This document shows, in pieces, positions 35,101-45,983 of a DNA stretch of 64,000 bases. The position numbers and the translations under genes are program-made. Source of the DNA: Nectonema munidae (lineage: Eukaryota > Nematomorpha > Nectonematoida > Nectonematidae); the NCBI GenBank assembly GCA_030549495.1, contig JAUIRK010000501.1, forward strand, positions 434,001-498,000. The letters are read 5' to 3'. Within the stretch, counting starts at the first letter, position 1, and each line of letters opens with the position of its first letter. A model generated the notes under the pieces. The model made no database searches. It had not been told where the DNA came from and saw nothing but the letters and a program-made list of their open reading frames with translations.

Positions 35101-36720
35101 TTTAGACAAAATTAAACTAATCTCTCATTATTTTGCGTCTCCATTCATCTCTATTTTGCTCGCACCCTAATGCTAAATGTCTTTTGCTCATGTCTTTTTT
35201 GACTATTTCTATCCATGTCATCTTTGGCCTGCCTTTACTCTTACCTAAAGTTTGATTTTCATAAGCTTCTTTAATTAGATCACCCGAAGATCTATTTACA
35301 TGCCCAAACCACCATTTCTAATACTTTATTGATTTCATATACTTGACATAAACTTCTGATCTTTTCATAACTTATTTTAAATTAAATTTACACATAATTC
35401 TTACATCCTCATCTCTGTGGGGTTTAGTCTATTTTTCTCAAATTCTTTTAAAGCCAAACTTTGGCCGCTATACACTAAACTAGACCTAATACAACTTAAG
35501 TAAAAAAACTTCTTAATTTTAACGAAAAGATACTATTGCATAAAATACCACTTAACGCTTTAAATTTTTTCCACGTTAGTTGTATTCTATGGTCTACAGA
35601 GTTACCTACACTACCTGTTTTGTCTAAAACCTCACCTAAATAACAAAATTGTTTAACCTCTTCTAATTCTACGCCGGCTACTACTACTTTTTCTTCCAAT
35701 ACTACATCGGTATTTGGCTTGAAACTTAAACGGCAGCTACATTTAAAATTTGTTGTATTTATCAAACTGCCCTTAATGTTTGAGCATTTTTTTATGTATC
35801 CACTTATTGCAATGTACACAAAGAATAGAGTTTGTTTTAACTCTTTTTTCGCAAACGCCACATGTATCTATTTTAGAAACTGTGTTCTCAGTAATCTTAA
35901 AAGAATCGCTAATTTTCATCCACTTAGTTTTGCTGGTGTTTATTCTTAAACCTTTTTCCTCTAGTGTCTCATACCATGTGCTAATCTTTTTACACTTAAT
36001 TCTTCATGAAGATTCTCCCATTAGTACTATATCATCTGCATATAGAATCTCACTCGTATCTTCTTTAATTAAATCCTTAAGAATTTCATCAAGAATGGTA
36101 TTAAATAAAAAGGGGCTTAAAATCGAACCCTGATGTTGTAAGCCTACTTTTATTTTAAACTTACTAGAAATTGAATTATTAATTTTTATAAACGTGTCTT
36201 CGCTTTTGTACAAGGCCATAATGCCTCTCACTAGTCTTTTATTTACCCCCTTTCTTCTCAAAGACCACTCAATGAGACTTCTAGAGACGGAGTCAAAAGC
36301 TTTCTCCAGGTCTATAAAAGCAAGATACAGACTATGCCCATTTCTTGCTCTATTTTCGATAAGCGGTCTAATGATATAAATAGCGTCATTTCTGCGCTTG
36401 CCCGGTATAAAACCGATTTGGATTTTACTAATTTGATTACTCTTATATCCAGCTGATTTATGGTTTCATTTGGCCAAAAGCACAAATAACTTCATCAAGA
36501 GACGACACAGCTTCGCAAGGTCCTTCAACTTTATCGACCGCATCCAGATTTCCTAACTTAGTTTCATTAGTAAAGATAACTTTAGAAAAATGCCACCACG
36601 TGTTTAACTTATCCATTAAATTACTAGTTAAATAAATATCCATCTTTATTAACTATATAAGGATTTTTTGTGCAGTGAACTTTAGTAGATCATCTTTTCC
36701 GATGATTTCTCGAGCCATTC
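35100..36720 (-). pseudogene. LINE reverse-transcriptase remnant, 5' truncated
   Basis: From 36643: KVEGPCEAVSSLDEVICAF matches the VEGPxxxVSxEEVxxAL linker before the RT. Then QIGFIPGKRRNDAI, YLAFIDLEKAFDSVSR (motif A, near 36300), VKVGLQHQGSILSPFLFN (motif B, near 36130) and ILYADDIVLMGES (motif C, 36015). Downstream, KKCSNIKGSL and NFKCSCRLS (about 35790) form a zinc-binding tail, followed by VKQFCYLGEVLDKTGSVGNS (35650) and RIQLTWKKFKALSGILC. Words like KDMSKRHLALGC (near 35180) mark the C-terminus. The frame changes several times between 36450 and 35500. Codon use matches the AT-rich background. Its 5' edge ends close to the DPM3 promoter. Confidence 0.85.
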
Positions 36721-36820
36721 ACCCCCTTCTGTCTCTCACTTATCCGTAGGAATCTTCAAGGTCTAAATTAAGAACCACTGCTCAAGGTTGATTTTATATT
36801 AGTGTATAGGTAAAATGTTT

Positions 36821-36860
36821 TTTGTATTATGAGTGCTTTTCAATACTTTTTAGGTTCTCA
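36821..36860 (+). promoter_or_regulatory. likely 5' UTR splice acceptor of DPM3
   Basis: A pyrimidine-rich run ending CAATACTTTTTAG at 36853 precedes the start codon by 7 bp, suggesting a 5' UTR intron. The upstream exon was not found. Confidence 0.4.
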
Positions 36861-37157
36861 ATGAAAAGATTTGTCAAAATTTTCTGCACATTTTTTATCC
36901 TCCTTGTGGTTTGGCTGTTTGCCTTCTTAAATCTTCTCCCATTGAATCGATTCATTCTCTCTCATCTAATTCTTGCGCCAGTGTATGCTATATTTTTGCT
37001 TGCTTCGTACTCCATTAGCGTCATCACCTACAAAGTTCTTACCTTCAATGATTGCCCAGAAGCTGCCAAAGAACTTCAAGCTCAGGTGATTGAAGCTAAA
37101 GCTCATTTGTTGTCTCTTGGATTTGAGCATTATCAGAGTAAAGATAAAGTTTCCTAA
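36861..37157 (+). CDS. DPM3: dolichol-phosphate mannosyltransferase subunit 3
   Basis: 98 residues; human DPM3 has 92. In the ER membrane DPM3 tethers the catalytic subunit DPM1 and stabilises the synthase that makes dolichol-phosphate-mannose for N-glycosylation, GPI anchors and O-mannosylation. Two hydrophobic segments (about residues 4-22 and 29-50) form the membrane part. The cytosolic coiled-coil tail TFNDCPEAAKELQAQVIEAK (about 58-77) matches the conserved human block TFHDCEDAARELQSQIQEA. The Met at 36861 was chosen over the one at 36822 because a splice-acceptor-like TACTTTTTAG ends at 36853 and the shorter start fits the family length. AATAAA follows at 37262. The coding sequence has no introns and looks intact. 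Confidence 0.9.
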   Translation: MKRFVKIFCTFFILLVVWLFAFLNLLPLNRFILSHLILAPVYAIFLLASYSISVITYKVLTFNDCPEAAKELQAQVIEAKAHLLSLGFEHYQSKDKVS

Positions 37158-37261
37158 ATTTCTTCATTCTTCCTTTCCTAGTCATCTCATAACGTTCAAT
37201 TTTTCACCCTCTTTCGTGAACATGAATTATTGAATATGCCAACGAAGCTTTAAATGAAACT

Positions 37262-37267
37262 AATAAA
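37262..37267 (+). terminator. polyadenylation signal of DPM3
   Basis: AATAAA 105 bp after the stop codon, followed by a T-rich stretch. Confidence 0.65.
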
Positions 37268-38129
37268 CATCCTTTTTTACTCTTTCATTTTATCTAATAG
37301 CAATCAACTTAGTTTAGGCACACTCTATAAATTCTTGAAACGTAAGAGGTTGAGCATGGAAGAAAACCAGTAATGCCGGTTGTATTATTTCAAAATGCGT
37401 TACTAAGACTTTTCTTCAAAATGAAGTCAATTTTTTTAAAAATTTATCATTGAAATCACTACTTATTTTTTTTTTCTCAAGCTTCCAAATTTTAATGAAC
37501 TAAGCTTAGCAGCTATATATAGAAAGCAACTCATTTTACTGCTATAAACATTTGCTTGATTATGTTGAAGTTTATAGAAGAATATTTTTTTAGAATATTT
37601 TTATTGATAGTTTACGAATTTTATGCGTATTATTTAGAGATAACTCTTGAAAATTTTTTTCAAATAATTTTAAATCGAATATACTAATTTGCTTTCAAGA
37701 TTCATTTTCTTATTCTTTTGAATATAAATTATGCATTTTTAAACCAATAGAAACTAAAGTTTCTGCCAAAAAGTTTTTGAAGGAATTTCAAAAGATATTA
37801 ATTCAACTAGGCCAATTAACTTAACAAAAATGAGAAGTAATAGTGATAATTTCAACATCGCTTTTATTAGAACAGTGTGTAAGCTCTTTTATAGTCAGTC
37901 CTTCATTTTATTTGTGGATCCATTCATTACAATATAATTTTCGGTATTTTTTAGGCATTTTATCTTCTGACTTTTTAACCATCAAGTTTATTATAATGAG
38001 ATCGTAATGGATACTTTACCCATTTCTAAATTCAAACAATAAGTTAAATACATCGCGACTCTTTTCAAGCAAATTTTTGTTTTAATTGTAAATTGAAAAT
38101 CGTAGATACATACAATTTATAAAGCACGC
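37268..38129. other. no gene recognised
   Basis: AT-rich sequence with no open frames or repeats. Confidence 0.5.
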
Positions 38130-38325
38130 ATTCAACCAATATTTTTGTATGCAAGTGAAACTCGGGCTTTAAACAATTTTGATGAAAATAGACTAAAAAA
38201 TAGTGAAAATAGAATGCGTAGAGTTATTGTTGGTAATTGTTATACAAGTGAAATCAGAAGAAGATTAGATGTTGAAAACTTGGAATCGACTAAGATGGAA
38301 ATTAAAAATAGACCATGAGCATCAG
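38130..38325 (+). pseudogene. LINE RT C-terminal fragment
   Basis: One frame reads LYASETRALNNFDENRLKNS and then RMRRVIVGN, EIRRRLDVENLE. This matches the (L)YGSETWxL...RLxxFExxxxRRILG...EIRRRL segment found after the RT domain in many LINEs. About 55 residues remain, ending in a stop near 38318. Confidence 0.7.
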
Positions 38326-38888
38326 TCAAATTGGTTCGAAAATAATAATTCAGGGAAATTCCAAAAATCAATAAATTTAGTTTAATCATATAATCTAAAT
38401 CTAGTGCAATACAGTGTTTAAATTCTTATGTACAGTATTTAATATTCTCCTTTTTGGGACACTATAGTGTTCAATCATGTGAGTCAAAAAATATCGTGTT
38501 TTGTCAATGCCACTGGTTTGAAAAGACAATTTTTGAATAAGTCTTCTTTGAAAGAATTCCTGTGTGGAGGAAAAAAAATAAGTGTTAAAGGAAAATCATG
38601 ATCATTTTTACTTTATTTTTAAATATCTCATTGTCAATATGACATACTTGGTGCACGAGAAGGTCGACAATAAAGACTCGCATGCCTGCTGTTCATAAGA
38701 AAAAGAAACATCAGTGAACCTTGGATACAAAATGCATGTTATCTGTGTGTGTCATGAATTTCACAAAATCTTTCATGAGTTTAAGACGAAAGCTGGAACG
38801 CGTTTCTTGTCTTCAAAGGTGGGAGAGTGAGATGAAAATTGAGTATGGGATGATGAGTGAGGATAGGATCACACTTTGCTTTTGCTAG

Positions 38889-38965
38889 GGAGAACGTTGA
38901 AGTGATGAGAAAGGAAGCGATCACTCAAGTAAACTTTGGAAGATTTGGGATTGCAGAAAGCGGGG
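38889..38965 (+). other. candidate internal exon
   Basis: A good acceptor (TTTGCTTTTGCTAG) and donor (GGGGGTAAGA) bracket 77 nt reading ENVEVMRKEAITQVNFGRFG with no stop. A stretch at 50030-50055 shares TGAAGTGATGAGAAA. No family recognised and no partner exons found, so it may be chance. Confidence 0.25.
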
Positions 38966-39419
38966 GTAAGAATCATTCTTCATTAAATTGTAAACCTTTT
39001 TTTGGGCTTCGTGGAAGATGTTTTGGTCGCCGTTTTCCAACTTCTTCTCGATCTTTTCAACGATTTCGGAAGGAATATTCACCTTTGAAAGTAGGAAAAG
39101 TATTCTTAATCTTAGAGCAAATTTTTATAGTTCGAATCACACATCACATCCATGGGAAAAATAATCTTACATAATTGGACAGATGGGGGCGTGACGTATT
39201 CACATGATTATTGGATAAAGGCTTTAAAATTGGGAGGGGCTTTTAAAAATAATCATAAAAGCTTTGTTCGAGTATATTTAAATTTTGATTTAGTATAAAA
39301 TTCCAAAATTAAAGTTTCAGTTTTTGTAGATATATTTTAAAATGACATTATTTTACTCTAACCCTAAAAAACAAAATAATTTTTACCAAATTGTCTTCCT
39401 ATATTTTATACTTTTTAAA
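38966..39419. other. no gene recognised
   Basis: The open frame continuing to 39174 (serine/arginine-rich) has no recognisable similarity. No repeats were seen. Confidence 0.35.
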
Positions 39420-39770
39420 GAATACTTTTCGATTCTTTGATTAATTGACAAATATATTATTTAAAATCGTGCAAATTGCAAAGTATAGGTAATAACTTTT
39501 TTAACATCGTATGAGGTAGCAAAATATGAACAGAAAGTTTAATATTTTTCGATTCTTTGATTACAGAATTTTATTTTGATTATTTGACGGATATATTATT
39601 TAATATCGTGAAAAAATTGCAAAAATATAGGTAATAACTTATGTAACATCGTCTCCCCGAATGAGGTATATAAAAAATCTTACATCTAGCAAAATATGAA
39701 CTGACAGATTGGAGATGAACCATCGTAGTATGCAGGTATATAGGTAATAACTTATGTAGCATCGTCTCCA
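39420..39770. repeat. tandem duplication of a ~125-bp unit
   Basis: The words CGATTCTTTGATTA, ATATATTATTTAA, TCGTG, ATAGGTAATAACTT, AACATCG and AGCAAAATATGAAC occur in the same order at about 39429-39535 and 39548-39700. A third partial copy (ATAGGTAATAACTTATGTAG) is at 39740. Copies are diverged by indels. Confidence 0.7.
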
Positions 39771-41908
39771 ACATTGTCTCCCTAGTCATTTGTACATGGA
39801 ATAGAAATCATCGTAGTATACAGATTAAAGAGAGATGACACTCAAGCTGTCTACCAATGTTCATTCGTACAGGTTATGAGAATATTTCATTACACAACAG
39901 AGAAGAGTTTTTTCCTTCATAGAGAAAAAATATTTCTTCAAATATGTGATTAATATTTTAAAGAATTTCGCATGCTACACATGATACAAAATATTTTATT
40001 TGAGAAAATTAAGGGGTCGCGAGATCGAACGTTACTCGTGTATATTCCTCAAATAGAAATGATCATATTAGCATAATTGGTGAAATATTTAATAATACTA
40101 AGTTCAGTAGTCAGTATATTTTACGAAAAATTTACTAACTCAAAAACTATTTTTTAATTAACTGTAGGTTTATTTTTTTAATTTACAAATAAAATCGCTA
40201 GTTAAAACATAGCGCGCATGATATTGGTTTTAATAATCAATTTTAAAGAACAAAAACAAAGATTAATTTACAAAAAAATCGGCAACTGGAATTATTATCT
40301 TGTAAGAATCTACAAAAAATTTATGTTATTATAGTAGAGTGGTTTTAAAATTGTGTTCAAAATTGTTAGAGATAAAAGACGAAAACTTTTACAAATTCAA
40401 TGAGGGTTTAAGCTCAAAATTGCCAAAATAATAAAATACGTACCCCTTATCTGATAATAATTACGAACAAAACTGATTATTACAAAAGTGTATACCTTTT
40501 TGACACTTTACCTGTAATTACAATGGCCACACTCCTCACCCGCCTTTCAAAAAAATCAATAAAGAAAGCCAAAGACTGCGTGCACATAGGGTAAGCCGCT
40601 ATGTTTATCAAAAATGAAAATAGCCTGTGATGAGCTTTGTTAGTTAGTACTATGTATATCATATCTTCCTAGAATATGAATAACATTCCCTACATGTATT
40701 TTAACTGATAACTTACGCTTAAAAATTGAAATGAAAAATAGGAGGGAGGGGGGGGGGGACTGGTCATTCAATAATTCTGAAAGGTTTCTTTATAATTATT
40801 CTTTTTTCAATGAATCCTTTCTGATGAAATTACTTTCTAAATCACATGAAATCTAAAAGAAATTTTCATCTCAATTTTCCTACTAAGAATGCATGAATAA
40901 GATAAAATCTGTTATATTTCGACGAACTAAACATTACAATGCAAAAGTAAAAAAAATAAAAAAAAATTCTAAATAAAAAATATCTTATTCTGCTACTAAA
41001 GTTTAGGTTTTTATTCAAGAAAAGTTTTCTTTTACTCTGATATTTTAAAATGAAAAAAAAACTAAATTCCATCTTTGTTATATCAAATATTGAAAAAAGA
41101 AAAAAAATCTGAGGTTAATTATAGGTATTTTGGAACTAGATGAAAGTTGACTGACCTCACAAAAAAGCAGATATTGCAAGAATGAAAAAATATTTTTTGG
41201 TAAACCTGGCCATGTTCACCACAAAGAGTAGAAATTTTTCAAGTGATACCATTTTCAATAAAAATTTTGGTTTAAATCTTCGTCATGATATTGAAGAAAA
41301 GTGGTTAACACTCTTTTTACTAAAATTGAAACCCAATTTTCGGAAGTAAAGCCCAATTATCAAAAATTTTAGAAGCTTTTGCAAAAATAAACTAGCCTAG
41401 CATATATAGCAAACGATAGGATGAATAAATATTAAATAGCAGTTAACTTTTTTCTGTGTTAATATATATTATACATAAACATTACAGCGAATCATATTGT
41501 TTCCATGGAATAAAACAGCAATTTCAAAGTTAAGTGTTTTAAATTTTTGTGTAGAATTTTGAAATGCTGCTTTCAATATATCTATGTAAAATATTGTTTC
41601 AAAATTTTTATCTAGTTTTTCAGTGTTTTTCCATTTTTATATTTAAATATATAATAAGGTCTGGCAAGTTGTCTCCCCAGAGGTCTTGCCAGCCCTCTCA
41701 TAAACTGAAAGGCAAACAAATATTAAAGATCGATACTTCATTTTAAGAAGGGCAAGGGCGGGGAGGGGGAGGTAAAATATTATACAACGAAATGAATGAA
41801 TTGATACGTGATTCACACTTCTATTGATTTGTCTGTCATATTAAAACTTGGTATTCAAAGCATCCGAAATCTTTAGCAACACGATGGATGCAGAAAACTT
41901 TTACAAAT
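39771..41908. other. no gene; G-run and small hairpin
   Basis: A G-rich run lies at about 40742-40760. A short hairpin, CTGGCAAG/CTTGCCAG (41661-41668 and 41685-41692), is followed by a G-rich patch at 41750-41772. Open frames are AT-driven. Confidence 0.5.
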
Positions 41909-41941
41909 TCACAAATATAAAGATACGTCACTGACTGTATT
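41909..41941. repeat. 33-bp direct repeat, copy 1
   Basis: Starting at TCACAAATATAAAGATACGT, 33 bp are identical to 42329-42361, exactly 420 bp away. The flanks do not match. Confidence 0.85.
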
Positions 41942-42328
41942 ATCTCACAAAGAGCATTGAAAATTGTTATTGAAAATAATTGAAGTTCGTGTTAACAAAG
42001 GTTATTTATTTGGTTTCCGGTTTTTAAAATAAGTATACCTAAAACCATTAAACTTTTGTGAAATGTTGTTTCAAGTAAGAGATATTTTATAAATTAGATA
42101 ATTAGATCATTATTTTTCTCAAAAATGGCATTTTAAAATTTGTTTTTTTAAATAGTTCCATTATTTCACGAACCTACTGAAGAAAATGTGAATAACAGAA
42201 TTTTCCTTAGTAGACAGGGTTTCTCAAAGTGGGCGGTACCGCCCCCGATGCTAAAGGGGGCGGTGAGATATTAATAGTTTACTTGTTTGAAACGAAATAA
42301 GAAGATATGATAAAGAAACACAACTTAA

Positions 42329-42361
42329 TCACAAATATAAAGATACGTCACTGACTGTATT
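42329..42361. repeat. 33-bp direct repeat, copy 2
   Basis: Identical to 41909-41941. This copy lies about 115 bp inside the left end of the hAT element, the first copy outside it. It may mark a rearrangement across that end. A (TTAG)n tract follows at about 42449-42471. Confidence 0.85.
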
Positions 42362-42523
42362 TTAAATAGTAGGAAGCTAAAATTTCATTTTCTTGTTTTC
42401 TATGCAGGGTATTGATTACACGTGGTATGTGTAAGCAAGTTTTTAGTTAGTTAGTTAGTTAGTTTATTTAATAAATTTAAAATTTACACACACACATTGA
42501 GGAAATGTTTAACATTTGAGTAG

Positions 42524-42633
42524 GAGAATGTGATGGCTTTTATGAAGAAGGTTGAAAAGGAGGTCTCAAGGACTCATCGAGATTCCACACTCCATCGAAT
42601 GAACCAGGAACAGGAGAAGCGTCAGGAAAATAG
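42524..42633 (+). other. candidate exon of unknown gene
   Basis: 110 nt read ENVMAFMKKVEKEVSRTHRD, then STLHRMNQEQEKRQENR, a charged helical composition quite unlike its AT-rich flanks. It is bracketed by ACATTTGAGTAG and a strong donor AATAG/GTAAGC. It lies inside the presumed hAT on the strand opposite to RGS. It could belong to the transposon's 5' part or to a captured or host exon. Confidence 0.35.
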
Positions 42634-43680
42634 GTAAGCAAGTGTATGTTTAACCACGTGTAACATGTGGTATTTTCATGTGTTCCTCCCTCTTATCTGA
42701 ATGCTAACAGAAGTGTTGTATTGCAGTATTAACCGCATATTAGCACGATGAAGTAAAACACCATGAATTCACTCAAATACCAAGAATGTCAGGAGATGTC
42801 TGATCTCTCATAATAATACAATTAATTTGTAAGTTGTAATTTTTTTCAAAGTTAGAGGACATTTATATATCATGTAAATGTTTTTGTCACCAAAAATAAT
42901 ATTTTAATTTTAATTTTGAGGTCAATTTCTTCATCCAAATAGTTAAAATTTTAAAAGATCAAATCTTTCTTTTAAATGTTATCTGACAAAGAATTGCTGT
43001 TGAACCTACTATATATAAAACATTTCAATTGTGAATGTTAACTGATTATTATTATTTCCTAAGCTTAATTCAAGGGTTTTTAGAAAAAGTTTGTGAATCA
43101 TGGAGATGCTAACATGTGATAGGACCATTAATTGAAAACCGGAATCGTGTTATTTTAGATTTAAATATTAAAATCTCATCGGAATGTTTGATTAGTACAC
43201 CTTCCTTCCGTTACCTCATTCTTGTTTCTTTTTATTTTTTTTGAGCAGTTAAAAAAGTTGAATTTTAAAATAATGAGGAGTCTTCTCCAAAGACTTAAAC
43301 CTAAAGTTATACTATTCTAAACTTATCTTATCCAAAGTTCTTCTAAGAAAGATGCTCCTCTCTCCACAAGAGAGACCTCCTAACCTGACGTGAGATCCCT
43401 AAGATTTCTCCTCTTGGTGTGTGTAGTCCTTCCTAATTTAACTCGATTTATTGATGTTCCAAATTCAAACATATAAAAATATTAAAATACATTTTTAACT
43501 CTACACATAACCCAAATAAGAATCGGAATGGGAGATAGAGGAGGGGGTGGGTGCCAGAAGGTTATTTCAAACACAAGAGTTTGTTCAATTTGTAAGGGAG
43601 AGGATGGGTGGTGTCATTAATGTGTTACATTTAGTTACAAGGATAATTGAAATATCAATAATTTCGCGCTAAACTTTTTT

Positions 43681-44735
43681 CGAAGAAAAAAATATCCCAT
43701 TTTCTAATATTCTCACTTGTGCCACAAATGGCACTCCATCAATGATAGGTTGTCACCGTGGATTTGTTGGTTTTCTGAAAAAAGTTGTAGCTGATGTTCT
43801 CACATTCCATTGCGTACTTCACAGGGAACATTTGGTAGCAAAAAACTTAAGTGGTAGACTGCACGATTCTTTGAATATTGTTATAAAAGCGATAAATAGA
43901 ACAAAATCTCTTGCTCTCAATACGAGACTGTTTCGCAAGCTTTGCACTGATAATGATGAACACTTTGTCTGTTTGTTACTACATATAGAAGATTTTTTTT
44001 CTCACTTTTTGATTCAGTTGTCGAGTTTTTTCACAACACTAATTTGTTCTTTAGTAATGAGATTAAAAATATTAAACACCATGTTGTTTATTTGTCAGAC
44101 TTATTCACGAAATTCAATAACATGAATTTGCAACTACAAGGGGAAGATGTCAATCTTATCAAAGTTAAAGCAGCTATATCTACTTTTTTAGCCAAGTTAC
44201 AGCTATTTAAAAGAAACCTGGAAAAAAAGAACTTCAACATTTTCCAAATCTTTGTGAAGGAAGGAAAGAAGTTTTATCAGAAAGTGATCTACAAGCTTAT
44301 TGTACACATTTGGATCAATTGCATAAAGATATGCTTGCCAGATTTCATGATGTTATGGCGCTAAAAATACCGGAGTGGATAGTTAATCCATTTTGAGATG
44401 TCGAATACGGGGAAGAGAGAACGACAGAGGAACAACTAATCTCTATTCAGAATGATTTTGAGCTGAGAGCAAAGTTCAAAAAATCATACCAAGATTTTTG
44501 GTTACAGAAAAAAATTTCTGACCTTTATCTTGCTGTCTGAAGTAAAATTAAAGTATATATTTAATCGTTTTTCCCACGTCATATTTAGTCGAAAAGGGCT
44601 TCCGTTCAGTTGCGTTTCTCCTTTCAAAGCTAAACTAGAGATTACTGAAAGTGGTGACTTTCGACTTTTCTAACTAATATGCAACCAGATATTGATTTGC
44701 TTATACGCCTACACCAAGCTCATTGATCTTTTTAC
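43681..44735 (+). pseudogene. hAT transposase remnant, ZBED5-like
   Basis: ATNGTPSMIGCHRGFVGFLK matches the CTDGAPSMxGxxxGFxxLxK block. FHCVLHREHLVAKNLSGRL matches THCxLHREALxAKxL. DLFTKFNNMNLQLQGEDVN matches the FxxLNxLNxxLQGK block near 44100. Near the end, words like IPEWIVNPF (44360) and NMQPDIDLLIRLHQAH (44690-44730) mark the C-terminus, where relatives have NIQPRIDxLxxxxQAH. The frame changes near 44040, 44350 and 44540, and several stops are present. The N-terminal BED finger was not seen. Confidence 0.85.
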
Positions 44736-45128
44736 TCAATTGACTTACAAATTATTAATAGATAACAAGTTATTATATTGTACTATCGCGTTTTTCTATA
44801 TTAAATGTATTAAATTAATTATTTAGTCTAATTAAGTTAAATATTTAGTATATTTTGCCTTCCTTTCTCACATAATATTTGAAGAATATCTAATTAACAT
44901 GGAATTACACTTTAATCATTTTATTTCTGTACAAAAATTTATTTGTTTCTGTTGAAAATCTATTTAAAATTCTAATCATGTTAAAAGTTCCAAATTTATC
45001 GCTTTTCATGAACAATCAGGAGGGGGCGTTAAAAATTTTTGTGTTGATTAGGGGGGCGTTGAGCGAAAAAGTTTGAGAACCAGTGATGTAGGGTGATGAA
45101 TAAATTAAAATATGTACGACGTTCTTAC

Positions 45129-45298
45129 CTGGCAAGAAGAAGCATTTTGGATGAAACGGTTATATATTTTTTTCGTTGTGTCCTTTAGTGTTTCTGAGTC
45201 TTTTGATGATTTCTTCATTTTTTCACAACTTTGCCAAAAGTCCATATTGTTTTCACTGAATTCGGATTCCAAAAATTTTCGAAACACTAACATAGCGT
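45129..45298 (-). CDS. RGS-domain exon (R4-like), second of two seen
   Basis: This 170-nt exon lies between the acceptor CCCATTTTTAG and the donor GCCAG/GTAAGA. It encodes FRKFLESEFSENNMDFWQSC, EKMKK and KKIYNRFIQNASSCQ, the helices 3-5 region of the RGS fold, which accelerates GTP hydrolysis on Gi/Gq alpha subunits. Conserved features seen are SEFSENN (family SEFSEEN) and FW. It joins the upstream exon in phase and ends in phase 0, at the place where vertebrate R4 genes end the corresponding exon (before VNLD). The next exon, which should supply the LD...F..AQ..I part, was not found in the window. A hAT element starts 44 bp downstream. The gene may be intact with a distant exon, or broken. 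Confidence 0.8.
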
Positions 45299-45816
45299 CT
45301 AAAAATGGGAGTTTCAATATGGTCTATATTCTTAATAACATTTAAAAATTTTAAATATTGAGTAAGAAAACTAAAAAGGGTTTATTGAACGCAGACGGGT
45401 ATTTAGAGCGAAATAAAGTGAGGATAGGACAGAGGGAATGTAAATGAGGAACAAATTGCTATAACAAAAAGAAAGAATGATAACCGTGTTCAGAGATTTT
45501 AAAGTGAGTTGGAGTCGGTATCTGATTAAATTCAGGAGTCGGATTGTTTTAAGTAAAATCATTTATTGAGTATTTTCAAGAATGCGAGTTTCCTGGATTA
45601 ACAAGAACTTGATCTTGGGATCAGAGGCGTAGCCAAAAGATTAGGTTAAACTCAGAAAGAACACTATTGAAAATTTTACGCAATTTTTTAAATTTGTATT
45701 TAACTTTCTGCTTAAGTTAAATTTTTAAATATTTTTTTCTGTGAATTTGATTGTATCATTTCGCGTTGTTGATCCCATACGTGTGTCAAAATTTTATTAG
45801 GCGATAGTTTTGTTAC

Positions 45817-45983
45817 TTTTATCGTAGATGACGTTCTCGAATGAATCCTTCCATTTTTGAATTTCTTCTGGATGAATTTTGTCTTGAAATTCAGAGTTGG
45901 TGTTGTACGCATCAACTTTGGAGGAGAGATATGTGTCGGTATAGCGCCTTTTCAAAACTCCCTTTATTTTCGTCTTCACATCA
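45817..45983 (-). CDS. RGS-domain exon (R4-like), first of two seen
   Basis: The 167 nt follow the acceptor TTTTATCTCAAG and end at AAAA/GTAACA. They encode DVKTKIKGVLKRR, similar to the amphipathic membrane-binding helix of R4 RGS proteins (DMKHRLGFLLQK in RGS4). A linker follows, then IHPEEIQKWKDSFENVIYDK, the start of the RGS box (family PEEVxxWxxSFExLL). With one leading and one trailing base the exon is 55 codons. The trailing A plus AC of the next exon gives Asn, so the frame is preserved. The start-codon exon lies upstream and is not identified with confidence. Confidence 0.8.

Larger units (their letters stand above)
42215..45085 (+). mobile_element. ZBED-type hAT transposon next to the RGS exons
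   Basis: The left end CAGGGTTTCTCAAAGTGGGC (42215) and the right end, reversed, CACTGGTTCTCAAACTTTTT (45085) are of the kind seen in ZBED5-like hAT elements. GC-rich subterminal runs (ACCGCCCCCGATGCTAAAGG, and AGGGGGCG on the right) support this. Flanking 8-bp repeats are not convincing (TTAGTAGA against ATGTAGGG), so the exact limits or a single origin are uncertain. Its right end lies 44 bp from an RGS exon, inside the following intron. Confidence 0.7.
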
